Assembly: GCA_023423695.1 (NCBI GenBank)
Contig: JAFAFA010000041.1
Coordinates: forward strand, 1-35,433
Origin: Pseudomonadota bacterium
Lineage (GTDB): Bacteria > Pseudomonadota > Alphaproteobacteria > Azospirillales > Azospirillaceae
Direction: 5' to 3'
DNA length: 35,433 bases
The number at the start of each line of letters is the position of its first letter. The stretch's first letter is position 1. The notes beneath the pieces were generated by a model. The model had not been told where the DNA came from. It searched no databases and saw nothing but the letters and a program-made list of their open reading frames with translations. This document shows positions 14,647 to 21,957 of this stretch, piece after piece. The position numbers and the translations under genes were made by a program.

Positions 14647-15072
14647 ATGGCGATGCGGCAATCGGACGCCGAATGGCGCGGCGACCTGAAATCGGGCAGC
14701 GGCAAGATGCGGCTGGGCAGCGGCGCCTTCGAAGGCGCCTACTCCTTCCCGTCGCGCTTCGAAAACGGCCAGGGCACCAATCCGGAGGAACTGATCGCCG
14801 CCGCGCATGCCGGCTGCTTCTCCATGGCGCTGTCGGCCGGGCTCTCCCAAGCCGGCCACACCCCAACCCGCGTTCACACCACCGCCAAGGTCCATCTGGA
14901 AAAGGCCGGCGCCGGTTTCGCCATCAGCCGGATCGAGCTGGAATGCGAGGCGGAGATCCCCGGCATCGACGAGGACACCTTCCAGGAACAGGCGGCCGGA
15001 GCCAAGGCCAACTGCCCGGTGTCGAAGGCGCTCGCCGGCACCCAGATCAGCCTGACCGCCAAGCTGGTCTGA
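14647..15072 (+). CDS. osmC: OsmC-family peroxiredoxin (organic hydroperoxide reductase)
   Basis: OsmC reduces organic hydroperoxides using a Cys pair, re-reduced by dithiols. This 141-aa protein has both catalytic cysteines, C57 (AHAGCFSMAL) and C123 (KANCPVSKAL), plus the activating R37 and E47/E48 (NPEELIAAA). The positions differ by only two from E. coli OsmC (C59, C125) and length matches, so it is OsmC rather than Ohr. GGGGAGA precedes the ATG. It is a stand-alone gene ended by a strong hairpin. No OhrR-type regulator is adjacent; the MarR gene nearest to it is more than 2.9 kb away. Confidence 0.9.
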   Translation: MAMRQSDAEWRGDLKSGSGKMRLGSGAFEGAYSFPSRFENGQGTNPEELIAAAHAGCFSMALSAGLSQAGHTPTRVHTTAKVHLEKAGAGFAISRIELECEAEIPGIDEDTFQEQAAGAKANCPVSKALAGTQISLTAKLV

Positions 15073-15087
15073 CGCCGCTGCGATCCG

Positions 15088-15114
15088 TGCGCCGCCCGGT
15101 TGCCGGGCGGCGCA
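15088..15114 (+). terminator. Perfect hairpin after osmC
   Basis: TGCGCCGCCCGG and its exact complement form a 12-bp stem around TTG, starting 16 nt after the osmC stop codon. It is followed by TCCTCCCCTT rather than a pure T run, so it is a likely but imperfect intrinsic terminator, common in GC-rich genomes. Confidence 0.6.
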
Positions 15115-15218
15115 TCCTCCCCTTGGCATGCCGTCCGCGATAATAAATCGGCTTGGCCGGGATGGACCTGCCGGAACGGCAAGGGGTCGTCCGCACCGCC
15201 GCTCGGCCGAAGGGCAGA

Positions 15219-15248
15219 TTGACCCGACAGCATCCGCCCACCCATAGT
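15219..15248 (+). promoter_or_regulatory. Candidate promoter of the binding-protein/kinase operon
   Basis: TTGACC (15219-15224) and CATAGT (15243-15248) are 18 nt apart, a fair vegetative-type promoter. Transcription would start near 15255, giving a leader of about 55 nt before the ATG at 15310. Confidence 0.4.
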
Positions 15249-15309
15249 GCCGCGTTCAGCGCGCGGAAGCTCCCATCTTCCGTCCGCCGTATCAATCGAA
15301 CGACGGACA

Positions 15310-16521
15310 ATGTTTGCCGCAGCCACCCGCCTTCTCAAGCCAGCACTTCTTCTGCTTGCGCTCGCGTGGGCTGCACCGGCGCTTGCGACCGATGCCGAAA
15401 GTCCTGCGACCGCGCCCGAACCGGTGATCCTGGCGCTGGACGGCGAATTCGGGCTGGCCAACAGCACCTCGGCCGAAGCCATTGAACGCGGCATCCTGAC
15501 CGCGATCGACGACATCAACCGCCAGGGCGGTGTGCTGGGCGGTCGGCCGCTGACGCTGATCACACGCGAACACCGGTCGATCTCCGCCCGCGGCATCAAG
15601 AATATCCGGGAACTCGCCACCATCCCCGACCTGATCGCGGTGTTCGGCGGACGGTTCAGCCCGGTGGTGATCGAGGAACTGCCGGTCCTGCAGCAGACCC
15701 GCACCCTGTTCCTGGCGCCCTGGTCGACGGCGGACGGCATCGTCGACAACGGGATGAAGCCCAACTACATCTTCCGCCTGTCCTTGCGCGATGGGCTGGC
15801 CATGCCCTTCCTGCTGACGCGCGCCGCCGACCGCGGGCTGACCCGCGTCGGGCTGCTGCTGACCAACACCGCCTGGGGGCGCTCCAACCTGGAGGCGGCC
15901 AACCGTCATCTCGCCGGGCGCGACAGCCCGAGCGTGGTCGGCACCGCCTGGTACAACTGGCGCGACCGCACGCTGATCGAAAAATACGAGGATCTGGAGG
16001 CCGCCGGCGCCCAGGCCATCCTGCTGGTCGCCAACGACGACGAGGCCGCCGTTCTGGTGCGCGAGGTGGCGGCCCTGCCGCCCGACCGGCGGCTGCCGAT
16101 CCTCAGCCACTGGGGCGTCACCGGCGGCGATTTCGTGGGACAGGCCGGACCGGCCCTGCAGGAGGTCGACTTCACCGTGATCCAGACGGTCAGCCCCTTC
16201 CGCATCCCGCCCGAACGGCTGGCTCCGGTCCTGGAGACCGCCGGGCGCCTGTTCGGCATCCACCGGCCCGAGGATATCGTGTCGCCGGTCGGCTTCCTGC
16301 ACGCCTACGACCTGACCCGCATCCTGGCGCTGGCGATCGACCGTGCCGGCACCACCGACCGGGCCGCCGTGCGCGACGCGCTGGAGCAGGTCGGTCCCTA
16401 CCGCGGAGTGATCCGCGATTTCGACCGCCCCTTCGCCCCCGACCGGCATGAGGCGCTGGGGCCGCAAGACCTGCTGATGGCGCGTTTCCGCGCCGACGGC
16501 GTGCTGGTGCCGGTGGAATGA
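15310..16521 (+). CDS. Periplasmic ABC-type binding protein (branched-chain amino-acid family), probable sensor partner
   Basis: This is a 403-aa protein. Residues 1-26 are a Sec signal peptide (LLKPALLLLALAWAAPALA, cleavage after ALA26). The mature part is a type I periplasmic binding fold of the Leu/Ile/Val-receptor family: an N-terminal strand, then EAIERGILTAIDDINRQGGVLGGRPLTLI, the hinge segments, FGGRFSPVV, and SPVGFLHAYDLTRILALAID near the end. No permease or ATPase genes are adjacent. Its stop codon overlaps the start of a membrane hybrid kinase (ATGA), so the two are co-translated. The likely role is to bind a small ligand and signal through the kinase rather than to feed a transporter. 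The ligand is unknown. The ATG at 15310 was chosen because it gives the signal peptide. Confidence 0.8.
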   Translation: MFAAATRLLKPALLLLALAWAAPALATDAESPATAPEPVILALDGEFGLANSTSAEAIERGILTAIDDINRQGGVLGGRPLTLITREHRSISARGIKNIRELATIPDLIAVFGGRFSPVVIEELPVLQQTRTLFLAPWSTADGIVDNGMKPNYIFRLSLRDGLAMPFLLTRAADRGLTRVGLLLTNTAWGRSNLEAANRHLAGRDSPSVVGTAWYNWRDRTLIEKYEDLEAAGAQAILLVANDDEAAVLVREVAALPPDRRLPILSHWGVTGGDFVGQAGPALQEVDFTVIQTVSPFRIPPERLAPVLETAGRLFGIHRPEDIVSPVGFLHAYDLTRILALAIDRAGTTDRAAVRDALEQVGPYRGVIRDFDRPFAPDRHEALGPQDLLMARFRADGVLVPVE

Positions 16522-18893
16522 GCGCGCCGATGACCGGACCCGATCCCTATCGGCCCCCGAACGGCGTCATCCCCAGCGCGGCGCAGCGGATGCTGACCTC
16601 CGGCCGGCTGGCCCGCCGCTTCGCGCTGGTGTCGCTGATGCTGGGCGTGCTGATCGCCATCCTGATCGGCGCCAGCCTCTATGTGGTGTCGAGCCGCCAT
16701 CTGGCACGCCAGCATCTCGCCAATGTGGAGGCGAACGCCAGCCTCGCCGCCCGCCAGACCGAAGGGCTGCTCAACACGCTGGTCACCACCGTGCGCGAGC
16801 TGGCCGACAACAGCGTGCTCGCCACCGCTCTCGTCGATTCCGCGGGCAAGGAAACCTACCTCGTCCCCTTCCTGGGCAGCTTCAACCATATCGCCAGCGT
16901 ACCCGTGGCGATCGTCTTCACCGATTTCGAAGGGGAACCGATCGCCGACAACGGGCAACAGTCGAGCACGCTGTCCGTCGCCCCAGCCGACATGGCCTGG
17001 CTGCGCGCGGCCATCGCCGCCGGAAAGCCGGCGGCCATCGTGGTCCACCAGAACGGCACCCATTACCTGCTGGCGGCGGAGATGCTGATCTATTCCCGCA
17101 CCAGCTCGCCGGAAGGGGCGCTGCTCTACAAGGTGCCGCTCGACTCCCTGGTGCTGCATCCGAAGGCGGAACTGCTGCACACGGCCGAGGAACCGCCGCC
17201 GCTGGCGCCGGACATGATCGCGGTGACCGTACCGCTCACCGTACCGGACCGGCTGTCGGCCCTCGGGCTGCAGCTCCGGCTGGAGGCGCCGGGCACGCCG
17301 ACAACGGCCCTGCTGTCCTGGATGCTGCCCACCTACGGGCTGGTCGCCCTCGCCGCGCTGCTGGCGATCTATATCGGCAGCCGCGCCGTCGGCAGCCACA
17401 TGACCCGCTCCCTGCGCGAGCTGGAACGGCTGGCCGGCTCCATCGCCACCGACGGATTCACCGGCCAGCGCGCCAGGGTGCGCGGCAACGACGAGGTGTC
17501 GGCGCTGGCGCGGGGCTTCAACGCCATGCTGGACCATATCGCGGCGATCCAGCGCGAGCGCGAGATGCGCGCGGCGGAGGAGATCACCATCCAGCGGACG
17601 CTGGCCGAACGGGCCGAACAGGCGCGCGCCGAGGCCGAAGGCGCCCGCAACGAGGCGGAGCGTTCGCGCCAGGAGGCGGTGATGGCGCTGATGGTGGCGG
17701 AACGCGCCAACGCCGCCAAGACCCATTTCCTGGCCGCCGCCAGCCACGATCTGCGCCAGCCGGTGCAGTCGCTGGTTCTGCTGACCTCGGCGCTGGCGCT
17801 GCGGCTGGGCGACCATCCCGCCTCGGCGCTGGTCGGCAGCCTTGAGGCGTCGATGGACGCGCTGTGCCGGCTGCTCGACGCCATCCTGGACATCTCGAAG
17901 CTGGATGCCGGCACCGTCTCCCCCAACGTGCAGACGGTGTCCCTCGGCGCCATCTTCGCGCGGCTGGAGGGGGAATACCGGCTTCGCGCCGCGGAGAAGG
18001 GCATCGCCTTCCGCAGCGTTCCCACCGGCGTGACGCTGTCCGCCGACCCGGCCCTGCTGGAGCGGATCATCCGCAATCTGGTGGAGAACGCGCTGCGCTA
18101 CACCGACCGTGGCCGCATCCTGCTGGGATGCCGCCATGGCTCCGGCACCCTGCGCATCCAGATCCACGACACCGGCATCGGCATTCCGCCCGAGCATCTG
18201 GAGCGGATCTTCCACGAATTCTACCAGATCTCCAACCCCACCCGCGACCGCGGCAAGGGGCTGGGGCTGGGGCTCGCCATCGTCGACCGGCTGGCGCGGC
18301 TGCTGGGATACCGGGTGCATGTCGCGTCCCGGCCCAACCGCGGCTCCTGCTTTACGCTGGAGGTCCCCATGCCGGCCCTGTCCGCGCCGGCCATCGCACC
18401 TGCGGTGGAGGAGGCGGAGCATGCCCCGCAACCGGGGCGCGGCATCGCGCTGGTGATCGACGACGACCCGCTGGTGCGCGAGGGACTGACCCTGCTGATC
18501 GAGGATCTCGGCTGGCGGGCAATCGCGGCGGACAGCGCCGGCCATGCGCTCCGCCTGTTGCGGGAGCAGCCGCGCCCGCCCGATCTGGTGATCGCCGACT
18601 ACCGGCTGGAGGCGGGAGCCACCGGGCTGCAGGCGATCCACGCGGTGGAGACCGCGCTGACGGAGCGGGGATACGCATCGCCCCTCAGCGTCGTGCTGAC
18701 CGGCGACACCGCGCCGGAACGCATCGTCGATGCCGAGGCCAGCGGCTACCGCATCCTGCACAAGCCCATCGCCGCCAAGGAGGTGGCGCAGTTGCTGAGC
18801 GACGCGCTGCTCGACGGGCTAGACCGCGCCTCCGGCCCTGGCCCCGCACCCGAGGACGCCGGCCGCCGCGATTCAGCCATCCTGCAGGGCTGA
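16518..18893 (+). CDS. Hybrid sensor histidine kinase with C-terminal receiver
   Basis: This is a 791-aa inner-membrane protein. TM1 is at about 34-57, a periplasmic sensor region follows to about 264, and TM2 is at about 266-288. Then come HAMP (about 289-345) and a long Glu/Ala coiled coil (350-397). The kinase core has H410 (FLAAASHDLRQP), N-box N524 (RNLVENALRY), G1 D551 (DTGIGIP) and G2 GKGLGLGLAIV (579-589). The receiver (about 643-765) has D648-D650, phospho-acceptor D694 (IADYRLE), T728 and K749. No output domain follows, so the phosphate probably goes to an unlinked phosphotransfer protein or regulator, or the receiver is inhibitory. The 4-nt overlap with the periplasmic binding protein implies a paired sensor, as known for TorT-TorS and LuxP-LuxQ. 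Confidence 0.9.
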   Translation: MSAPMTGPDPYRPPNGVIPSAAQRMLTSGRLARRFALVSLMLGVLIAILIGASLYVVSSRHLARQHLANVEANASLAARQTEGLLNTLVTTVRELADNSVLATALVDSAGKETYLVPFLGSFNHIASVPVAIVFTDFEGEPIADNGQQSSTLSVAPADMAWLRAAIAAGKPAAIVVHQNGTHYLLAAEMLIYSRTSSPEGALLYKVPLDSLVLHPKAELLHTAEEPPPLAPDMIAVTVPLTVPDRLSALGLQLRLEAPGTPTTALLSWMLPTYGLVALAALLAIYIGSRAVGSHMTRSLRELERLAGSIATDGFTGQRARVRGNDEVSALARGFNAMLDHIAAIQREREMRAAEEITIQRTLAERAEQARAEAEGARNEAERSRQEAVMALMVAERANAAKTHFLAAASHDLRQPVQSLVLLTSALALRLGDHPASALVGSLEASMDALCRLLDAILDISKLDAGTVSPNVQTVSLGAIFARLEGEYRLRAAEKGIAFRSVPTGVTLSADPALLERIIRNLVENALRYTDRGRILLGCRHGSGTLRIQIHDTGIGIPPEHLERIFHEFYQISNPTRDRGKGLGLGLAIVDRLARLLGYRVHVASRPNRGSCFTLEVPMPALSAPAIAPAVEEAEHAPQPGRGIALVIDDDPLVREGLTLLIEDLGWRAIAADSAGHALRLLREQPRPPDLVIADYRLEAGATGLQAIHAVETALTERGYASPLSVVLTGDTAPERIVDAEASGYRILHKPIAAKEVAQLLSDALLDGLDRASGPGPAPEDAGRRDSAILQG

Positions 18894-18928
18894 AGCGCGC
18901 CGGCCGGCCGCGTCCTGCCGTCGGTACG

Positions 18929-19174
18929 CTATCCGCGTTGGGATTGCCCGGCGGCATCGACCTGGAGGGCGAGCCGCTCTATGGCGCGCACCGCCATCTC
19001 CTGGCGGCGTGCCGGGTCCCGTATTTCCTGCCGCAGATGGGCCGCCGCCGCGTCTTCCAGAGCGCCACGCGCCTCCTCGACCGTGAGAAGGCCCTTTTCA
19101 ACCATTGCAATCACCAGCGATTCACAAATCGAGAGAGCGGCCATGCCTGCCGCCTCTTCCTCCGCCGTCATCAT
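18929..19174 (-). CDS. Small acidic helical protein, unknown function
   Basis: This is an 81-aa protein starting at the double ATG at 19174/19171 after a G-rich stretch (ACGGGGGGC). It is almost wholly helical, with MAALSICESLVIAMVEKGLLTVEEAR (11-36), then GALEDAAAAHLRQE and AVRAIERLAL. The pattern of a hydrophobic helix followed by EEAR resembles small uncharacterised proteins of Rhodospirillales that I have seen next to regulators, but I cannot name a family. There is no signal peptide; the hydrophobic helix is too short and charged for a membrane span. It is convergent with the kinase gene and divergent from the Crp/Fnr gene. Confidence 0.55.
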   Translation of the reverse strand: MMTAEEEAAGMAALSICESLVIAMVEKGLLTVEEARGALEDAAAAHLRQEIRDPARRQEMAVRAIERLALQVDAAGQSQRG

Positions 19175-19281
19175 GCCCCCCGTCCGTTTGCTCCTCGAAC
19201 CGCCCCCGGTGCCGGTGCTGCCCATCCGACATCGCAAAAGGCATAGGAACAACAGTGGGGTCAGTGGTGCGTCACAACACG

Positions 19282-19355
19282 TTCGAGAAAAATATCGGAC
19301 CGATTAACCTATGTTGTAGCCCCATTTTTCGAAAGCCTTAAACGTTCGATACAAC
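19282..19355. promoter_or_regulatory. AT-rich control region with inverted repeats before the Crp/Fnr gene
   Basis: This is the most AT-rich stretch between the divergent small gene and the regulator. It holds TTCGAGAAAAAT (19282-19293) against ATTTTTCGAA (19324-19333), GTTGTA (19313-19318) against TACAAC (19350-19355), and the direct repeat CGTTCGA (19280 and 19343). Nearer the gene, TTGAAC...GTTCA (about 19366-19384) forms another dyad. Promoters and an autoregulatory site probably lie here, but a single operator cannot be chosen. Confidence 0.35.
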
Positions 19356-19426
19356 GCGGAACCGGTTGAACTGCGCATCCGTTCATCAAGGCGCTAATAT
19401 TAGGCAAAGAAGGCAAAGAGACGATC

Positions 19427-20254
19427 ATGACTCGCGCCCCGGCGAGCCGCGCACAGGAAGCCACACCATTGTGGCTCAAATTGAGCAGCTACCTCGTTCT
19501 GTCGGACGAGGAGAAATCGTACCTTTCCGATTTGGAAAGGACGATCGTGCGCGAACCGCCCCGGACGGATCTTCTCCAGCAGGGCGAAAGATACCGGGAT
19601 GTCCGCATCATGCGCGACGGCTGGGCGATCCGCCACAAAGCCTTGCCGGACGGCCGGCGTCAGGTGGTGAATTTTGTCCTGCCCGGCGATATCATCGGCA
19701 TGTATTGCACGCTGTTCGAATCCGCGGACCACAGCGTCACCACCCTGACCGCGGTGGAGGTGGCGAGCTTTCCGCCCGAACGGATCGGCGAGCTTTTCCG
19801 CTCCTTCCCGCGCCTTGCCGCTGCCCTCGCCTGGTCCGGCGCGCGGGAGGAGGCCATCGTCGCCGAACGCCTGCTCAGCCTGGGCCGGCGCACCGCGCTG
19901 GAACGCACCGCCCACCTGATCGTGGAGCTCCTGCGCCGGCTCAGCATCGTCAACATGGCGACCGACGGGCATTTCGTGCTGCCGGTGACGCAGGAGATCC
20001 TGGCCGACGCGCTGGGACTGAGCATCGTCCACATCAACCGCACCCTCCGCCGCCTGCGCGACAGCGGCCTGATCGAGTTGAACGGCCAGCGCATCACCGT
20101 CAACGACGTGCGCCAACTCGCTTCCGTCGGCCAGTTCGATGAACTGTATCTTCACCTGATTCGCGCGCCCCGCCGCCTGGAACGCGCCTTCTCCGACGCC
20201 CACCATCACCAGAACGGCAGTCCCCCGGACGGCGAAGACCGCCTGAAGGCGTAA
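19427..20254 (+). CDS. Crp/Fnr-family transcriptional regulator
   Basis: This 275-aa protein has a cyclic-nucleotide-binding-type beta barrel at about 40-130 (with GWAIRHKALPDGRRQVVNFVLPGDIIG), a long dimerisation helix at about 135-172, and a C-terminal winged helix-turn-helix with LPVTQEILADALGLSIVHINRTLRRLRDSGLIE (185-217). It lacks the N-terminal cysteine set of true FNR (only one Cys, in MYC), so it does not look like an oxygen-sensing Fe-S protein. The recognition helix reads S-I-V-H-I-N-R where FNR has V-E-T-I-S-R, so the FNR specificity glutamate is absent. It lies immediately upstream of the paa operon in the same direction, 375 bp from paaA, so control of paa is possible but unproven. 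Confidence 0.85.
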   Translation: MTRAPASRAQEATPLWLKLSSYLVLSDEEKSYLSDLERTIVREPPRTDLLQQGERYRDVRIMRDGWAIRHKALPDGRRQVVNFVLPGDIIGMYCTLFESADHSVTTLTAVEVASFPPERIGELFRSFPRLAAALAWSGAREEAIVAERLLSLGRRTALERTAHLIVELLRRLSIVNMATDGHFVLPVTQEILADALGLSIVHINRTLRRLRDSGLIELNGQRITVNDVRQLASVGQFDELYLHLIRAPRRLERAFSDAHHHQNGSPPDGEDRLKA

Positions 20255-20284
20255 ACGGTCAGGCACATTCGGCAGACCGGCACC

Positions 20285-20314
20285 AATCCCCCTCCCCCGT
20301 GGGGAGAGGGGATT
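20285..20314. repeat. REP-like hairpin between the Crp/Fnr gene and paaA
   Basis: AATCCCCCTCCCCC-GT-GGGGAGAGGGGATT is an imperfect hairpin with the same pyrimidine/purine arm style as the elements at 990 and 23335. It lies 31 nt after the regulator's stop codon and may also act as a terminator, although it lacks a T tract. The rest of 20315-20490 is pyrimidine-rich and shows no gene. Confidence 0.55.
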
Positions 20315-20492
20315 ATCAGAGCGCCCAGATCAGGTATCTTCCTGACAGCGCTCCTCTCCCTCCTCCGCGCTTCTTCTGCATCGCACAAGATCTGCAAATC
20401 CATACCGTCCCTGTATCGGCGGAAGCCTCTGCGCGCCCATTCCCAGCCGGCATCCTCCCGCCCCCCGTCTGCGCATTTCCACATAAGAGGCT

Positions 20493-20516
20493 GATTTGAA
20501 AGGAGACTTTCAAATC
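20493..20516. promoter_or_regulatory. Perfect 24-nt hairpin/operator upstream of paaA
   Basis: GATTTGAAAG, loop GAGA, CTTTCAAATC: ten perfect base pairs closed by a GNRA-type tetraloop, 114 nt before paaA. No T tract follows, so it is not a standard terminator. As DNA it is a near-symmetric operator with TTTGAAAG half-sites. No paaX or paaR homologue is nearby to assign it to. Confidence 0.5.
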
Positions 20517-20562
20517 CTACCACCCCACCCCCAAAGCGACACACAATTCCGCTTTACAGTCG

Positions 20563-20576
20563 TTGATCTGTATCAT
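20563..20576. promoter_or_regulatory. FNR-like box upstream of paaA
   Basis: TTGAT-CTGT-ATCAT matches the FNR/FixK consensus TTGAT-N4-ATCAA in nine of ten defined bases. Its centre is 60 bp before the ATG at 20630. A candidate -35 (TTTACA, 20553-20558) overlaps it. The position is suitable for oxygen-linked control of the oxygen-consuming epoxidase operon, although the regulator that binds is not established. Confidence 0.55.
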
Positions 20577-20629
20577 ATTTTTCCCTGAGAAAATGTTCGC
20601 TGGACGCGCAATCCATCTCGGGGATGCCG

Positions 20630-21643
20630 ATGTACACGCAGGGTTTGGATGCCAAGACCGAGCAGGGCGCTCAACCGTCTCCCCGGCTGGTGACGGAACA
20701 GGACGCCGCTCTCCAGGGCCGCTTCCAGGAGCGGGTCGACGCCGAAGAGAAGATCGAGCCGCGCGACTGGATGCCCGAGGGCTACCGCCGCACGCTGGTC
20801 CGCCAGATCTCGCAGCACGCCCATTCGGAAATCGTCGGCATGCTGCCGGAAGGGAACTGGATCACCCGCGCCCCGACCCTGCGCCGCAAGGTGGCCCTGC
20901 TGGCCAAGGTTCAGGACGAGGGCGGGCACGGCCTCTACCTCTACAGCGCCGCCGAGACGCTGGGCGTGTCGCGCGACGAGCTGGTCGGCCAGCTGCTGTC
21001 GGGAAAGGCCAAATATTCCAGCATCTTCAACTATCCGACCCCGACCTGGGCCGACATCGGCGCCATCGGCTGGCTGGTGGATGGTGCGGCGATCATGAAC
21101 CAGGTGCCGCTCTGCCGCTGCTCCTACGGGCCTTACGCCCGCGCCATGGTCCGCATCTGCCGTGAGGAGAGCTTCCACCAGCGCCAGGGCTACGAGCTGA
21201 TGCTGGCGTTGGCCCAGGGCACGCCGGAGCAGAAGCGGATGGCGCAGGACGCGCTGAACCGCTGGTGGTGGCCGTCGCTGATGATGTTCGGCCCGTCGGA
21301 CGACCAGTCCGCCCACTCCGCCCAGAACATGGCCTGGAAGATCAAGCGCTTCTCCAACGACGAGCTGCGCCAGCGCTTCGTCGACGCCACGGTGCCGCAG
21401 GCGGAGTTCCTGGGGCTGACCATCCCGGACCCGGAGCTGCGCTTCAACGCCGAGACCGGCCATTACGAATTCGGCGCCATCGACTGGACCGAGTTCAACG
21501 AGATCCTGAAGGGCAACGGCCCCTGCAACCGCGAGCGCATCGAGGCCCGCCGCAAGGCGTGGGACGACGGCGCCTGGGTGCGCGAGGCCGCCGTCGCCCA
21601 TGCCGCCAAACGCAAGCAGCGCGCCCTGAAGAAGGCCGGCTGA
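20630..21643 (+). CDS. paaA: 1,2-phenylacetyl-CoA epoxidase, catalytic subunit A
   Basis: PaaA carries the di-iron site of the multicomponent monooxygenase that epoxidises phenylacetyl-CoA at the 1,2 position. The 337-aa protein is nearly collinear with E. coli PaaA apart from an N-terminal extension of about 25 residues. Its ferritin-like iron motifs are visible: E67 (HAHSEIVGMLPEGNW), E97-x-x-H100 (QDEGGHG) and E180-x-x-H183 (REESFHQRQ). Other hallmark blocks are SSIFNYP, IGWLVDGAAI and MMFGPSDD. ATG codons lie at 20624 and 20630; the second was preferred because GGGGA is then 6 nt upstream. It is the first gene of the paa operon. Confidence 0.95.
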   Translation: MYTQGLDAKTEQGAQPSPRLVTEQDAALQGRFQERVDAEEKIEPRDWMPEGYRRTLVRQISQHAHSEIVGMLPEGNWITRAPTLRRKVALLAKVQDEGGHGLYLYSAAETLGVSRDELVGQLLSGKAKYSSIFNYPTPTWADIGAIGWLVDGAAIMNQVPLCRCSYGPYARAMVRICREESFHQRQGYELMLALAQGTPEQKRMAQDALNRWWWPSLMMFGPSDDQSAHSAQNMAWKIKRFSNDELRQRFVDATVPQAEFLGLTIPDPELRFNAETGHYEFGAIDWTEFNEILKGNGPCNRERIEARRKAWDDGAWVREAAVAHAAKRKQRALKKAG

Positions 21644-21669
21644 CCAAAGAAATCCGAGGGGACGAGACG

Positions 21670-21957
21670 ATGGACCGTAAGGACTGGCCGCTGTTCGAGA
21701 TTTTCATCCGGCCGAAGAACGGGTTGTCGCACAAGCATGTCGGCAGCCTGCACGCCGCCGACGCCCATATGGCGCTGGACAATGCCCGCGACGTCTACAC
21801 CCGCCGGGGCGAGGGCGTCAGCATCTGGGCGGTTCCCGCCGCCAGCATCGCGGCGTCCGACCCGTCGGAGAAGGCCAGCCTGTTCGATCCGGCCGACGAC
21901 AAGGTCTACCGCCACCCGACCTTCTACGACATCCCCTCAGACGTGAAGAACATCTGA
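21670..21957 (+). CDS. paaB: 1,2-phenylacetyl-CoA epoxidase subunit B
   Basis: PaaB is a small subunit needed to assemble the PaaABCE epoxidase; it bridges subcomplexes and has no catalytic residues of its own. This 95-aa protein has the family start DWPLFEIFIRPKNGLSHKHVGSLHA, followed by DNARDVYTRRGEGVSIWAVPA and the C-terminal YRHPTFYDIPSDVKNI. Length and sequence are fully typical. The ATG at 21670 has GAGGGGA upstream and lies 26 nt after paaA. Its stop codon overlaps the paaC start by one base (TGATG), so the two are translationally coupled. Confidence 0.95.
   Translation: MDRKDWPLFEIFIRPKNGLSHKHVGSLHAADAHMALDNARDVYTRRGEGVSIWAVPAASIAASDPSEKASLFDPADDKVYRHPTFYDIPSDVKNI

Noticed and set aside
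16398..18761. 787-codon open frame on the minus strand opposite the hybrid kinase
   Set aside because: Long antisense frames are common in very GC-rich genes. The plus-strand kinase has all catalytic motifs, while the antisense protein is low-complexity with no recognisable domain.
19366..19389. TTGA...TCAA pair before the Crp/Fnr gene as an FNR box
   Set aside because: The half-sites are 16 nt apart where FNR sites have 4 to 6 nt, and the ATs of the half-sites are missing.
20255..20560. A gene or riboswitch in the gap before paaA
   Set aside because: No frame with a ribosome site or codon bias. Apart from one REP-like hairpin and one 24-nt hairpin, the sequence is pyrimidine-rich and unstructured by eye.
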